Below are positions 42,401 through 52,041 of a DNA stretch of 64,000 bases, in pieces. Numbering within the stretch: position 1 is the stretch's first letter; each line of letters begins with the position of its first letter. Origin of the DNA: Symsagittifera roscoffensis (taxonomy: Eukaryota > Xenacoelomorpha > Acoela > Convolutidae); contig NC_087064.1 in NCBI RefSeq assembly GCF_963678635.1, positions 63,357,548 to 63,421,547 of the forward strand. The letters are read 5' to 3'. The notes beneath the pieces are model-generated. The model saw nothing but the letters and a program-made list of their open reading frames with translations, searched no databases and was not told the origin of the DNA. A program made the translations under genes and the position numbers.

Positions 42401-45400
42401 TCAGACGTGTTGTCCCAGGACTGGGGTCTCGAGTCACCACTTGAAACGACTGATTCCTCAACATCATATTCCAAGTTGTCTGAGATGTTTCTTGACTCCC
42501 CGGACAAAACTCTGTCCATCGGTCGCTTTGAACCCGACTCCCCAGACAAAATTCTGCCCCTAGGTGGTCTAGTCAACCTCTCCCCGGACAAGTCGTCCTG
42601 CACGGGCTCAAAGATGTCTGACTCATCAGAGGAGACGTCCTTGACTGGCTCGAAGGTGTCAGACTCCCCGGACATTGTCTCGTCCATGGACGAACAATCT
42701 GGGCTTGGCTCGTATTCCTCTTTTGCATCCGTGAAGTGCACTCTCCTCGTGAAGCTAGATTTCGATCTGATCCTGACTTCCTCAGTAGCTTGGTTTTGAT
42801 TCGATGTTCCATATTCAGTGAACGAAGTTCTCAACAATACTTCTTTCGGCATCGAGGTCACCAGCTGGTTGACGATCGACCTGCAATCCCGTTCAACGCC
42901 TCGGCTGCGAATGGACACTGGCCTCTTCTCCGTTCTCTCGGTGACAGTCAACCTCTGCATGGTTTCCCTCCATTCACGATCATGCCTATCCACTTCCCTA
43001 TCCAACAAGTCACGGAGTTTTCCCATGACGTCCGGCGCCACGTTCACCGTCTTATTCAATAAAGCGATGCTGTTTATACCCAGCCTGGTCAGTTCTTGCT
43101 GTACCAAGTTGGATCGGACTAGCAGATCCAACGGAACGGGTTCGCCTCTGGCTAAAAGCTTTATCTCCGCAGCCGTCTCCACTGGAAGGTCAGGGTGTCC
43201 AGGTATAGGATGTCCTGATTTGTCTAACCACCTAGTAAGTGGCAGCTCATCATAGGTTTCTTTGTCCAGAAAGGAAAACCCGTCTTTGATCTCTGATTGG
43301 TTAACTTGCTTCTCTTCGAGGCGCTCATAAAATTCTGTCTTTTTGCTGAGGCTATCTGCGTTCTGGTGCTTGTCACGGGTACGGTGCTCTATGATCATGT
43401 GGTATCCATCCAAGCGCACGATCCAACGACCAATGTAGCTCTGGTCCATCGAATAGGTTTTCAGCCAGGCAAGGGCACGATTGTCCACACGCAACTTGAA
43501 GGGAGCACTCCCCAAGTAGGCCCTGTACTTTTCCACAAACGTGATCACAGCAAACATCTCCGCTTTTGGTGCGCCGTACTTCATCTCAGTGTCACTCAGG
43601 ACTTTACTTCCATAAGCTATCGGACGAAGAACCGTTCTCCCGTTCCACTCCTGCTCTTGGTGAAGTATGCCTGATATCGCAACCACTGATGCATCCGTGT
43701 CCAGCACGAACATCCCCTTCTCCGTTGGCATGCCGAGGACCGGTGCCTCGCAAAGTTCGCGTTTGATGTTTTCAAATGAGACTTGTGCCTCATCAGTCCA
43801 GGTGAACTTTTTGCCCTTATTTCTCATCAACTTCTGCATGGGGTATATTTTGTCAGCATACCCCTTGATGAACTCGCGATAATAATTGGCGAATCCCAGA
43901 AAACTCATCAACTGTGTATCTGTTTTAGGTGCCTTCCAGGTCAGCACCGCTTCAACCGCTTCGGGATCTGGTCTCACTCCATGTTTGTCAACCAGGCGGC
44001 CCAGATACTTTATGGAATCTTTGAGGATTTCGCACTTAGAGGGTTTGCATTTCAGACCCGCCTGCTTCATGCAAGAAAACACCTCTTCCAACCTTTCGAT
44101 GTGGTCTTCCAAGGTTGGTGTCGCGATCACTACATCATCGACATAACACATGATGAGATTCCCATACTTCTTAGTAACGCTCGTGAGTGCCTGAGCCATC
44201 AGTCGCTGGAATGTGGCTGTCGCGTTGCACAATCCGAATGGCATCCTCTTCCACTGGAACAGTCCCAGCTCACAAGCGAAACCTGTTTTCTCTCGATCTT
44301 GCTTTCTGAGCGGCACTTGCCAGAATGCTGAGCCCAAATCCAACGTTGTGAAGAACTTGGCGTCTCCCAGCTTGGATAGGCTCTCATCGATGCGGGGAAT
44401 CGGATATGCGTCCTTTATAGTCACTGCGTTCAGATAACGGAAATCGCAACAAAATCTGAGTTGTCCCCCTTTCTTTTTTGCCATGACCACGCCACAAGCC
44501 CATGGGGACTTCGACGGCTCGATCATGTCGTACTCCATTAACATCTCGATTTCCTTCCTACACGCTTCTGACTTGTTTGGGGTCATTCTTCTCGCCCCTT
44601 CCCTATGAGGTACCGAGCCCTCTTCTATCTCAATCTCGTGCTCTACAAAATTGCAACAACCTATGTCGGCCTTATGTTTCGAAAAAACGTCTGCGTTCCG
44701 ATTTAGCACCGCCCTGAGCGAATCTAGTTCCTTGTCGGATATTTTACCCTTCAGATGCTCTATCTCAGGTAGGACAGGCCTATTCGCTGCTAACTCTGCT
44801 TCCGTCGGTCTCTCAGGAAAGTTGGAACAACTAGACAGCCCATCATCTGTTTCCGACTTCATTGAAAACAATTTCCTAGAAGATTTCAATTCAATTACTC
44901 TTTTCATTATACATTCTTGGTTCGCATGTAATGGACACTTAGTTACATCAAACTTCTTCAAGTTCTCCACACTCAGAAAGTCTGTGTTCAGAGGCAAAGC
45001 GTAGCCAAGTTTCTTTCCCCTCTGTATTGTCACTGTTGTTGCCTCTGTGTTCAATAACACACTCACACACAGTCCGCTCTGAGTGAGCGAGAAGCTTCTT
45101 CCTAAAATAGCCGAGCTTTTACTGTTTGGATTTGGTACCAGACACACCTGTCTGTCATTGCTGAGTTCATTCAAGTTCCTCATCCTAAACGTTGCTATTA
45201 CGGCTTGGTTCGGTTTTAATCTAACTTTTCGATCCAGAAAAATCGGCACCTTGGCCTGATTAATTAAGATCTTATTAAGGGGTCTTTTCTCATACTTTCT
45301 TTCAGGATCCCTGATCCTAATCAATCCGTCATTGAGATCTATCGTGACGTCAAAGTTGCGAACGAAATCCCTTCCTAGGATGAACTGGTCGGATTCGTCC

Positions 45401-48400
45401 AAATTCTCTACTACTAGGAAGCTCATCCAAAGATGTCTCCCTCCGAGCTGCAGTGAGATGATCGGGGTTCGCCCGGTGACATAGATCGCTCCCTGATTGG
45501 CAGCTGCCAACCTGATGTTTGTCGGTATGAGATCCGACCTCTCAAAACCCATGTCGGTCCAAGTTTTGACTGGCATGACACTGACTACTGCTCCCGTGTC
45601 TAGCAGTCCCTTTACTGAAAGCTGTCTGCCTTGCACGTCCAGAACGTGTGCGGCCAGATCTGCCTCGCAACCAATATGCACAGCATCTTGCTCGAGCATC
45701 GCGTTGTGTCCGATTCGTCTGACCTTCAGTTCCTCTTGACCAATGTATATCCGGCCAACCTGATCGTTCGCATCAGTTATGTGAGCTTTCGTGTAGATAT
45801 TGATGCCATCCACGTTCATCAGAATCGGGTAAGGGCCATGGACATCGATATAATGTCCGTCCACTTTCATCAGCCTCGGACCTCCCGTTGTGAGCAGCGC
45901 TCGCACTGCCCTGGAGTCCAGTTTGGGATCCTTCTCCTTCAGGTAGTCGGCATAGATGTCCAGGTGGACCAGTGTAATCTCGGATGGCTCGCTCAGGTTC
46001 TTGACCACCTGGTGCCCTGCGACTGAGATGATAGACATTATTTTGGTCCCTGCCTTCGTCATGCCGAAAGTCTTGCCAGATATAACGTTCAGTTTTAGTC
46101 CCTGTTTCTTGGGCTCTTTTTCATCTTCTGCTCTTGTCGTCTTACTCAGGACATTAAGACTTTCCCGAAGATCTGTGCTCTCCAGCTCCGACCTTACCCA
46201 TTGCTCCACTTCTTTCGTGGCAAGGTCCTGTTTGACATTCTGCAGCGCTGTCCTTGCCGCCAGGCCGTAATCCACCTTGAGTGGACTAGACGACTCTGCT
46301 TCGAGGTTCGAGGCTACCACCTCGTCAGGCCATGTCTTAACCTTTTTGGTCGCAAAGGTGCTCGGTGTCGTTTCCTTTCTCCGAGATTCAGCCTCGTTCA
46401 TCAGACGTGCTCGACTGGCCTTGACACCCGAAAGCGCCTCTTCGTGGCGGGGATGTTTCGCGTCCGCTACTGCGTCCCAAAATTGAGTACAATCCGACTT
46501 GAAGTGTCCCTCCAAATTACAGAAGAAACACCTCGGACCATATTTCATGATGAGCCCTCTCACGTACTCTTCATGATCCTCGTCGGTCGCGTCAGCGTCC
46601 TCGAGAAAGTAGCCTATGGCCTTCATGTTCTGTTTGTATGCAGAACACGCAGAAACGTGATGGTCCATCGAACCACAATTCGCACACGACCTCCTCTTGT
46701 CCATGTCATCGCGAGGTTTGTACCAACTGGAATTCGCACCAGTGTTTGTCCCGCTATAGTTGCCATAATTGCTGTAACGGTTTTGCGCCCTCGGTTTTAT
46801 CAGTAAATACTCGCGTGACTTCATACGCAAGTCGTCGGGCGTGGGTACCTGGTCAAGCGACAGGGTGAAGTGAGTGGCCAACATCGTCTTCAACTCCTCA
46901 CTCCTTACACCATCCATGAACTTCGAAGCGATCGCCAAGTTTCGTTCGGATATTCTCTCATCCGGGTTGCTCCTCCTCCTGAGCAATTCAAGGTCGTCCA
47001 AGAATTTATCTATTGATTCTTCATCTCTCTGACGCCTCTTCTCGAACTTCACCATGGCCTGGTGCCCTTGTACTCCAGAGCCGAAACGATTCAGCAGGAT
47101 GTCGAATATCTTGCGAGCGCTATCCCTCTCATTGGCTCTTTTCGCCATTACACAATTTAGTGCAGTACCCTCCAAGTTGCTCGTCAGCGCGCTGCACTCT
47201 TGTTTCTTGGAGAGATTCTCTTCCTCAAAGTGTAACTTCATCACCTCTATCCAAGTATCAATGCAGCCGTCCGACTCGTCTTTATATGACTTTGGCTTTT
47301 TCAGTGTTCTTCTTGACCTCTCTCCTCTCTCGGTTGACTTCGAGAGCTTGGTGATGAATGTTTCAAGAGATCTGTTCAGAGGCTCAAACATCGAGGCATA
47401 CGTCGTTGTGTCTTGTGAGACTGTAGTCAGATCTGGTACTGAACTGACTTGTGGCACGGTTGGCAATCTTGTCTCCGGGGTGGCATCTGCCTCCGGTGGG
47501 ACTGGATTTGTCCAGCCAGGCCTCTGCGGGGCTGCCCTTGGCCGCTCCTTGTTTCTATGTTCGTAGTTCGTTCTCGAGCCTTGCTGGGCTCTGGCACTGT
47601 TGCCCGTACCATCTCCAACATTCGCATGGCGTGAGCGCTCCCTTGAGTTGGAATGCTCCTGCCAACTATTCCCATTCAGGATCGCGTCAAGCTTCCGCAT
47701 CATCAAGTCAGATTTGGCGTCCAACCTCCTTTCCAGGCCAGTCATCGTTTGGGCGTAGGTATTATCATGATCATTCAACAATCGCTCGATCTCTCTTGTC
47801 ATCCTAGCCTCTCTTTCCTCTGACTCTTTGTTTGCCTGTGCCAGGCTCTCGGCCAGGCATTGATCGGTGTCACGAATCAATCGAGCCTGATCAAACCTCG
47901 CCTGCGACTTCACGTGCGTTAGCTCATCTTTCAAATTCTCTCGACCATGGTGAGCTCTCTCGTCAACTTGATCTATCCTCTTAGTCATGTCTCGCCTCAA
48001 TTCATCCAGGCCATTCATCACACCAGCGAACATATCACTTATGTCACCAGCTGCCCCCAATGGCGGGGTTAGCCCCAGAGAAGACGAGGTCAGCTGCGGC
48101 GGTAGCCTAGTACTCGATGACGCACCGTCCTTTTGCTTGTGCATTGACGTCATTAGTCTGTCAAACGTTGATGATGCTCCCATCGTTATCCCATCTGACA
48201 TGGGTCTGGTCGGCGAGACTGATGACGCCTTCCTGCTCTTCTCGTTCCTTGGGCACGGTGTGAAGTTCACATCCGGATGGGTTATCTCCGGGTAGTCATC
48301 ACTGGAAGTCAAACCTACGGTTGGTAGTGACGCCATGCGTTCGTCGTACAAGGACTTCCAAGTCTTCTTGGCCTTCGAGAACGTCTGCTCTTTACCCGGA

Positions 48401-48906
48401 CTCATACTCGACATCATCGCGTTGTTACTCTGTTTGGCCAAGGATGAGTGTGCACTTGTCAGATGTGAAGGTTCCCTTCTCCATTTATAGCTCTTAGTCT
48501 CTGACTTGGACATTCCCCTGTACAACACCTCCTCCCGAGGTTCGACCTCGGAACGCTCCGAGGTCTCCTCTGTCCTCTCGACTTCCTCTCGTTCGAGGAC
48601 CCCGTCTGGCTCAAAGTCGGGTCGAATGAGCGTTCGCTCCCCTTCGTCAAAGGGATCCACCGGCGTTTCGCTCGCAGGCTCGGCCTCGGCGCTCCGCCCT
48701 TGATTGCCATCAAGGTTTTTCTCGCTCCTTAGTCTCATTTCGATCACTGAAAGATCAGGTTGACCTTTAGTCGATTCGTCTTCAGCAAACGCGTCGGAAG
48801 CGCTGCTAAACGAGGTTTGGCTACGCCTAGTTCTAAATTTCCGCGTGCTTCCCTTGCTTAGCCTGGGAATTTTAGTAGTCGATCCTAACGAGTCCCTGCG
48901 CTGCAT
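39424..48906 (-). CDS. gag-pol: Gag-Pol polyprotein (~3,160 residues) with macro-domain-like C-terminus
   Basis: A single frame without stops. I chose the Met at 48906 (MQRRDSLGST); the frame opens 20 codons earlier. Order: Ser/Glu-rich N-terminus; coiled coil (about 300-390); capsid-like segment; two zinc knuckles (CANCGSMDHHVSAC near 739, CFFCNLEGHFKSDC near 792); aspartic protease DTG (Asp1103); RT with YVDD (1588-1591); RNase H (LDTDAS, near 1735); a ~500-residue insert with SGES repeats; integrase HHCC (HDQMGH, CLSC) and DDE core Asp2445, Asp2504, Glu2540, with the standard 35-residue D-E spacing; a GPF module (KKWRGPFQI, near 2675); an acidic linker; and from about 3010 a domain resembling macro domains (AIAITADVSFKTALAADF, CFLVTK, LSLPVYDP). 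The catalytic residues of protease, RT and integrase that I can check are present, so it could be functional. Ty3/gypsy polyproteins are usually about half this length. Confidence 0.88.
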   Translation of the reverse strand: MQRRDSLGSTTKIPRLSKGSTRKFRTRRSQTSFSSASDAFAEDESTKGQPDLSVIEMRLRSEKNLDGNQGRSAEAEPASETPVDPFDEGERTLIRPDFEPDGVLEREEVERTEETSERSEVEPREEVLYRGMSKSETKSYKWRREPSHLTSAHSSLAKQSNNAMMSSMSPGKEQTFSKAKKTWKSLYDERMASLPTVGLTSSDDYPEITHPDVNFTPCPRNEKSRKASSVSPTRPMSDGITMGASSTFDRLMTSMHKQKDGASSSTRLPPQLTSSSLGLTPPLGAAGDISDMFAGVMNGLDELRRDMTKRIDQVDERAHHGRENLKDELTHVKSQARFDQARLIRDTDQCLAESLAQANKESEEREARMTREIERLLNDHDNTYAQTMTGLERRLDAKSDLMMRKLDAILNGNSWQEHSNSRERSRHANVGDGTGNSARAQQGSRTNYEHRNKERPRAAPQRPGWTNPVPPEADATPETRLPTVPQVSSVPDLTTVSQDTTTYASMFEPLNRSLETFITKLSKSTERGERSRRTLKKPKSYKDESDGCIDTWIEVMKLHFEEENLSKKQECSALTSNLEGTALNCVMAKRANERDSARKIFDILLNRFGSGVQGHQAMVKFEKRRQRDEESIDKFLDDLELLRRRSNPDERISERNLAIASKFMDGVRSEELKTMLATHFTLSLDQVPTPDDLRMKSREYLLIKPRAQNRYSNYGNYSGTNTGANSSWYKPRDDMDKRRSCANCGSMDHHVSACSAYKQNMKAIGYFLEDADATDEDHEEYVRGLIMKYGPRCFFCNLEGHFKSDCTQFWDAVADAKHPRHEEALSGVKASRARLMNEAESRRKETTPSTFATKKVKTWPDEVVASNLEAESSSPLKVDYGLAARTALQNVKQDLATKEVEQWVRSELESTDLRESLNVLSKTTRAEDEKEPKKQGLKLNVISGKTFGMTKAGTKIMSIISVAGHQVVKNLSEPSEITLVHLDIYADYLKEKDPKLDSRAVRALLTTGGPRLMKVDGHYIDVHGPYPILMNVDGINIYTKAHITDANDQVGRIYIGQEELKVRRIGHNAMLEQDAVHIGCEADLAAHVLDVQGRQLSVKGLLDTGAVVSVMPVKTWTDMGFERSDLIPTNIRLAAANQGAIYVTGRTPIISLQLGGRHLWMSFLVVENLDESDQFILGRDFVRNFDVTIDLNDGLIRIRDPERKYEKRPLNKILINQAKVPIFLDRKVRLKPNQAVIATFRMRNLNELSNDRQVCLVPNPNSKSSAILGRSFSLTQSGLCVSVLLNTEATTVTIQRGKKLGYALPLNTDFLSVENLKKFDVTKCPLHANQECIMKRVIELKSSRKLFSMKSETDDGLSSCSNFPERPTEAELAANRPVLPEIEHLKGKISDKELDSLRAVLNRNADVFSKHKADIGCCNFVEHEIEIEEGSVPHREGARRMTPNKSEACRKEIEMLMEYDMIEPSKSPWACGVVMAKKKGGQLRFCCDFRYLNAVTIKDAYPIPRIDESLSKLGDAKFFTTLDLGSAFWQVPLRKQDREKTGFACELGLFQWKRMPFGLCNATATFQRLMAQALTSVTKKYGNLIMCYVDDVVIATPTLEDHIERLEEVFSCMKQAGLKCKPSKCEILKDSIKYLGRLVDKHGVRPDPEAVEAVLTWKAPKTDTQLMSFLGFANYYREFIKGYADKIYPMQKLMRNKGKKFTWTDEAQVSFENIKRELCEAPVLGMPTEKGMFVLDTDASVVAISGILHQEQEWNGRTVLRPIAYGSKVLSDTEMKYGAPKAEMFAVITFVEKYRAYLGSAPFKLRVDNRALAWLKTYSMDQSYIGRWIVRLDGYHMIIEHRTRDKHQNADSLSKKTEFYERLEEKQVNQSEIKDGFSFLDKETYDELPLTRWLDKSGHPIPGHPDLPVETAAEIKLLARGEPVPLDLLVRSNLVQQELTRLGINSIALLNKTVNVAPDVMGKLRDLLDREVDRHDREWRETMQRLTVTERTEKRPVSIRSRGVERDCRSIVNQLVTSMPKEVLLRTSFTEYGTSNQNQATEEVRIRSKSSFTRRVHFTDAKEEYEPSPDCSSMDETMSGESDTFEPVKDVSSDESDIFEPVQDDLSGERLTRPPRGRILSGESGSKRPMDRVLSGESRNISDNLEYDVEESVVSSGDSRPQSWDNTSETTSNSDVSEIAIHSLLVDWKQRGLDREIHQDPDRDRYTSDEEGTVVDNAADELELIAVSKRPTRLLPHGTVVRTNLEPSVQEATPLKKIWCVKLMDDAHAPEIMSGQMNVVKTYLKARYRLSDLLRAQRNDRMTSSLKRWIENGAPDKGDLEEDSYKILKQFYLKRKDLLYLNKDGIVACKRKEEDKVLYKYNSIVLPQLYQTELLFRSHDQMGHQGVDKVYNRIQKRFEWPGLKKACEKWIAACLSCQQAKDPRKLRFPLQSIESSGFNEVVQIDHQKICMTATGYNQVLVMIDHFTKYAEAAPCMTASAEETCDHLINVWIARHGCPITFQSDNGKAFVGDLTKELMKRSQVAQAHSTTYHPQTNGLVERQNRTLVSMLRVYCSRYMDDWDKHLPQVMGAYNSTEHSTTGISPHMMLTGHEKALPLTFFYPEYEGKRTAPQTYVRDVIRRQQDLNDLCRRNTQQAQIRQKRRFDKRTADAKAYSVGDYVWVFQEVVPPKGTKKLLKKWRGPFQITEVHQGGRFYRLSTGRAAHYENIKPHNASSEDWCIPADMQEGDYLIVDPACEVNERGTRDKNDGNEMVDNCDLPLDLELTERVEVDDETLPYAEEDWDCPEQTEIDKGIQPDFPLTMETRQSKRGKNQKKYNPYGEDFVVDRIVVSDVIDSLVGLDEVAILKEIDLVNDMDQDWIDDRSEPEVEFEPEAEQTHEQELTNLRVLEWLHDLPTDPKETILTIQDVDRDGVRYISHDNTESNWVAPDGPLRVPQSNLGLLDFGRSTGTSMDIFVRGVGVGLTHTENLMIKKLKSARETGELETEGENAKEPPFGRIFESYFDLPNHYSNNIVITDSDFILTERTCAIAITADVSFKTALAADFKREYKNIEFLWKQRPGVGGVIALPPVASQIPGKYLCFLVTKATDRQHVNPESLVLALTRLRDFLVERGVTSLSLPVYDPNRGKLHPRELYALVHVIFSETDIEVYLHKKYYLSIC

Positions 48907-49299
48907 AGTTTTGTACAAAATGAAAGTATTCGTAATTTGATGGCAATGCAAACGTACCACAAACAAGATCTAGTTAAATCACTTAACGCTGCCTACTCGA
49001 TTCCGTCAGTATCAAAATGTCTCTTAGATCTCTCACGACTAAATTAGTGACTCAGCTAAAGTTACACACAGGGTCTACCCAGTATTGATATAATGCTAAC
49101 TCAACCCGGTTGTATAGTATAACAGTATCACTAAGTTTCCACAAGATATAATCGACACACAAAACACAATCGATAATCAGATAAGAATATCCTACAGGTG
49201 ACAGCGACCTTTTGTCAGTATCAATTTATCGCCACACAATTTATCAAGTCACTGCTTTGTTAAAATTAAACAATCTTCGATAAAAAGCAGTGATGATTC

Positions 49300-49677
49300 A
49301 GAAATAGATAAATAAAACTTAGTCTTAAAGAAAAAGACTTCCCCCAATCGGAACGATCCGAAAGAACGAAGCCCAGGACACAGTCTTCTCAAGTGGGTGT
49401 GTATTTGCCTAATACACCCACCGAGGTCTTCTTTTAGGTGTCCTGCGATTGCCCGAGCTGTCCTACTAAGTAGCTCAAGGCAACCTCTTGGTCGAAAATT
49501 CGTCAAATCTATGAAAAAGCTCTCCCACACTCGGACTGCTCCAAGTGCACGAGAGTAGGGAACAATTCTTCTTCTCAAGTGGGTGTGTATTTGCTTAATA
49601 CACCCACCGAGGTCTTCCTTTATTTGTTCCCGGATTGCCCGAACTTTCCTATTAAGTAGCTCAAGGCAACCACTCAA
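49300..49677 (-). repeat. Two-unit 186-bp direct repeat with hairpins in the B1 leader
   Basis: Units of 186 nt, about 75-80% identical by eye. Each contains GTGGGTGTGTATTTGC...AATACACCCAC, which folds into a stem-loop, and a second stem TTGCC(C)GA(G/A)CT...AGCTCAAGGCAA. A frame of 142 codons (49677-49249) runs through both units in phase with a repeated peptide GCLELL...IHTHLRR. It could be a small leader protein, but the RNA folding is a simpler explanation. Confidence 0.6.
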
Positions 49678-49880
49678 CCAAAATCACAATCAAAAAAAAA
49701 ATTTTGTTCGGGTACTTCTAATACACCCAATATAGAATCCAAAGTTGATCACGAATTTCCGGGTCAGAATGGATTCTTATGATCCTGATAAGCACGCCTA
49801 ATATCCTAATATGATCCTAATAAAATGGATATTTTCCGTTTCCCAAATTGCCACAGAAGGTTTACTCAAGTCTCTTACAA

Positions 49881-51963
49881 GGAGGGTCGCTAGAAGGTTT
49901 AAGACACTCCGGAGGGTTACCTCGGAGGGTACCTCAATCACTCAAGTTACTTAGGAGGGTATCTTAATCACCCAAGTTACTTCGGAGGGTCCCCTTAAAT
50001 TTACTAAGGAGGGTCAATAAGATGCTTAATACGCTCCGGAGGGTCACTTCGGAGGGTACCTCCAAAATTTTCAAATTTTCTGATCTCACTTGGAAGGTTC
50101 TCCTACTAGCTTCAAAAAGCGTCAAAATAAGCTAAGGGTTCTAGGGGGAGCTGTTTCAACTTCTTAGGGTGATCTCGTGGAAATTTTCCACTAAGGAGGG
50201 TTGCTAAAGGGTTTAGCTGACTCCGGAGGGTCACTTCGGAGGGTTCCCCCTAAAATCAAGAAAAAGGGTTAAATCACCGCAGTAAAGCCTCTGAAAGCGG
50301 TCTACCTGACTTAAGACTAGGTTGGCTGACACGGTCAACCTTCCCAGTTGAATAAAAAGATGTTTTGATAAAATTTTCTGCCGCTCGGAGGGTTGCCCGT
50401 TACTTGGACCCTCCGAACCAACAAATTCTAAAAAATTTTTCTTTTCCGAAATAATCAACCCAAAAACGGTTGCGATTCGGAAAAGTGGTCAAAAACGTCG
50501 ACTTATGGTACCAAAATTATCCCGATCGGATAACTAGTCTTTGAGAAATCGCCAAAAACGCGTTCGTCAAAATGGCCTTTTTCACCACCTGTGTAGGATC
50601 TGAAAGACTTTTTTCGCAATTCCGGTCGAAAGTGCCTAAAAATACTTGAAATGAGCGTAGTAGCCCTGTACGGCACTGGAATAATGCAAAAAACCGGACC
50701 AAAATTGGTTTAGAAACAAAAATTTGGCCAAAAACTATCAAATTTGGACCCTCCGATTCCTTCCTTTTCCAAACCTTAAGTCGTTAGCTCTATCCACGGA
50801 GCTACTCGGAGGGTTACCCAAAAATTTCTCTAGTAACCGAGCACGTTATGCTAGCACGCTCCTAACGCAAAAAATTTTATTGCTCTAACTCTAAAAACTC
50901 AAAAAATCGATCCCCAAAACAGATTGACAAAATACAGAAAATTATCAAAATTTTGGTCGAAAAATTCTCGTTTTCCTAACTTCTACTGAATCTTTGCTCA
51001 CGCGGTTTCTTTAATAAAGGGGATCGAACTACGTGGCTACTCTCTATATAAAAGCTTTTTGTTGTTCGGAAAAGCTCGGATATCCAAAAATTTGGGGGTC
51101 TACAGTTTGATCGAAAATCGATGATTTTCGACAAAAATGGGTGTTTTTTGGATCTAATTGAGGAGATAAGTAATATATAATAAGGATAATAATCTATTAA
51201 TAGTCGTTAATGAATAGTACTATACCCTCCTTTGCACCAAAATATCCGAATTAAGACCCTTAACTCGGAAATTTGTAATCGATGGAGGGTACAATCGGAC
51301 CGCGCCAATCGAGCCCCCCACCACTTAAGTTTTAAGGAAATAGTACCCGAACGATACTAAAATTGCTTCAACGATACCCAACAGTCGTTGCGGATGTTGT
51401 CCTTGGTGTCCCTGTTGAGTGTGGAACACGTTGATCAGCCTGCCACTCTACCCTCCGGTCACCGGCAAAATCACCATTAACGTGCTTAAACACTCAAATT
51501 ACACTCGAGGGAGGGTACCCAACCCTTCACCAAAACACACAATCTCTCTATCAGAAACGATATAAATCAATCTGAAACAACAACAAATAGGAAGGTCAGA
51601 TCACATCTCGTCCGGAAATAACATATAAACTGTCACTTTATGTTTTTTTACTGTTTTTGGTCTTTTTTGGATTTTTTACTGTTTTTTGTACTTTTTTTGT
51701 TTTTAAATAATTATTTTTGGCTTTTTCTTGGTTATACACTATTTTTTGTTTGGTTTTACGCTTTCTCTTTAATTGTTTTTGGTCCTGGGACCTCAGGACA
51801 AGCGGGCTCTAGATTTCCCACCTAACCCTCCGACCCCCGGAATTTTCGGTGTTAACTAAGTTAAAAAGCTAAATCGTACTAGACGGAGGGGTACGCACCT
51901 TCCCCCTAGTACGAAAACGGTCATTAAGGCCTCTAACTCGGGCATACGCCCGGAGCGGAGGGT
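49881..51963 (-). repeat. Dispersed GGAGGGT motif array in the B1 leader
   Basis: On the + strand GGAGGGT starts at about 49881, 49911, 49924, 49954, 49984, 50008, 50038, 50051, 50195, 50225, 50238, 50387, 50808, 51284, 51510 and 51957. Most follow TC, CC or AA. In the element RNA this is ACCCTCC. The reverse form occurs about five times. Confidence 0.7.
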
Positions 51964-52011
51964 ACGTCGCTGAAACGCTTGCTGATCATGATGGTTTCAT
52001 GCCTTTAACAG

Positions 52012-52029
52012 GCCCACCCAGGAGCGCCA
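52012..52029 (-). promoter_or_regulatory. Candidate primer-binding site of B1
   Basis: In element sense TGGCGCTCCTGGGTGGGC starts 12 nt after the LTR end. The TGG and position fit a PBS. The tRNA is not identified. Confidence 0.35.
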
Positions 52030-52041
52030 TAAAAACGTCTA

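Larger units (their letters stand above)
48967..52011 (-). other. 3.1-kb leader of B1
   Basis: It lies between the PBS and Gag-Pol. It holds a 186-bp in-frame duplication (49300-49677), about 16 copies of GGAGGGT with a few in the opposite orientation, and a T-rich block (51640-51775). No convincing gene. A 3-kb leader is very long and suggests RNA-level function. Confidence 0.75.

Noticed and set aside
49881-50250. CRISPR-like spacing of GGAGGGT motifs
   Set aside because: The motif is only 7 nt, spacing is irregular, and the context is a eukaryotic retroelement leader.
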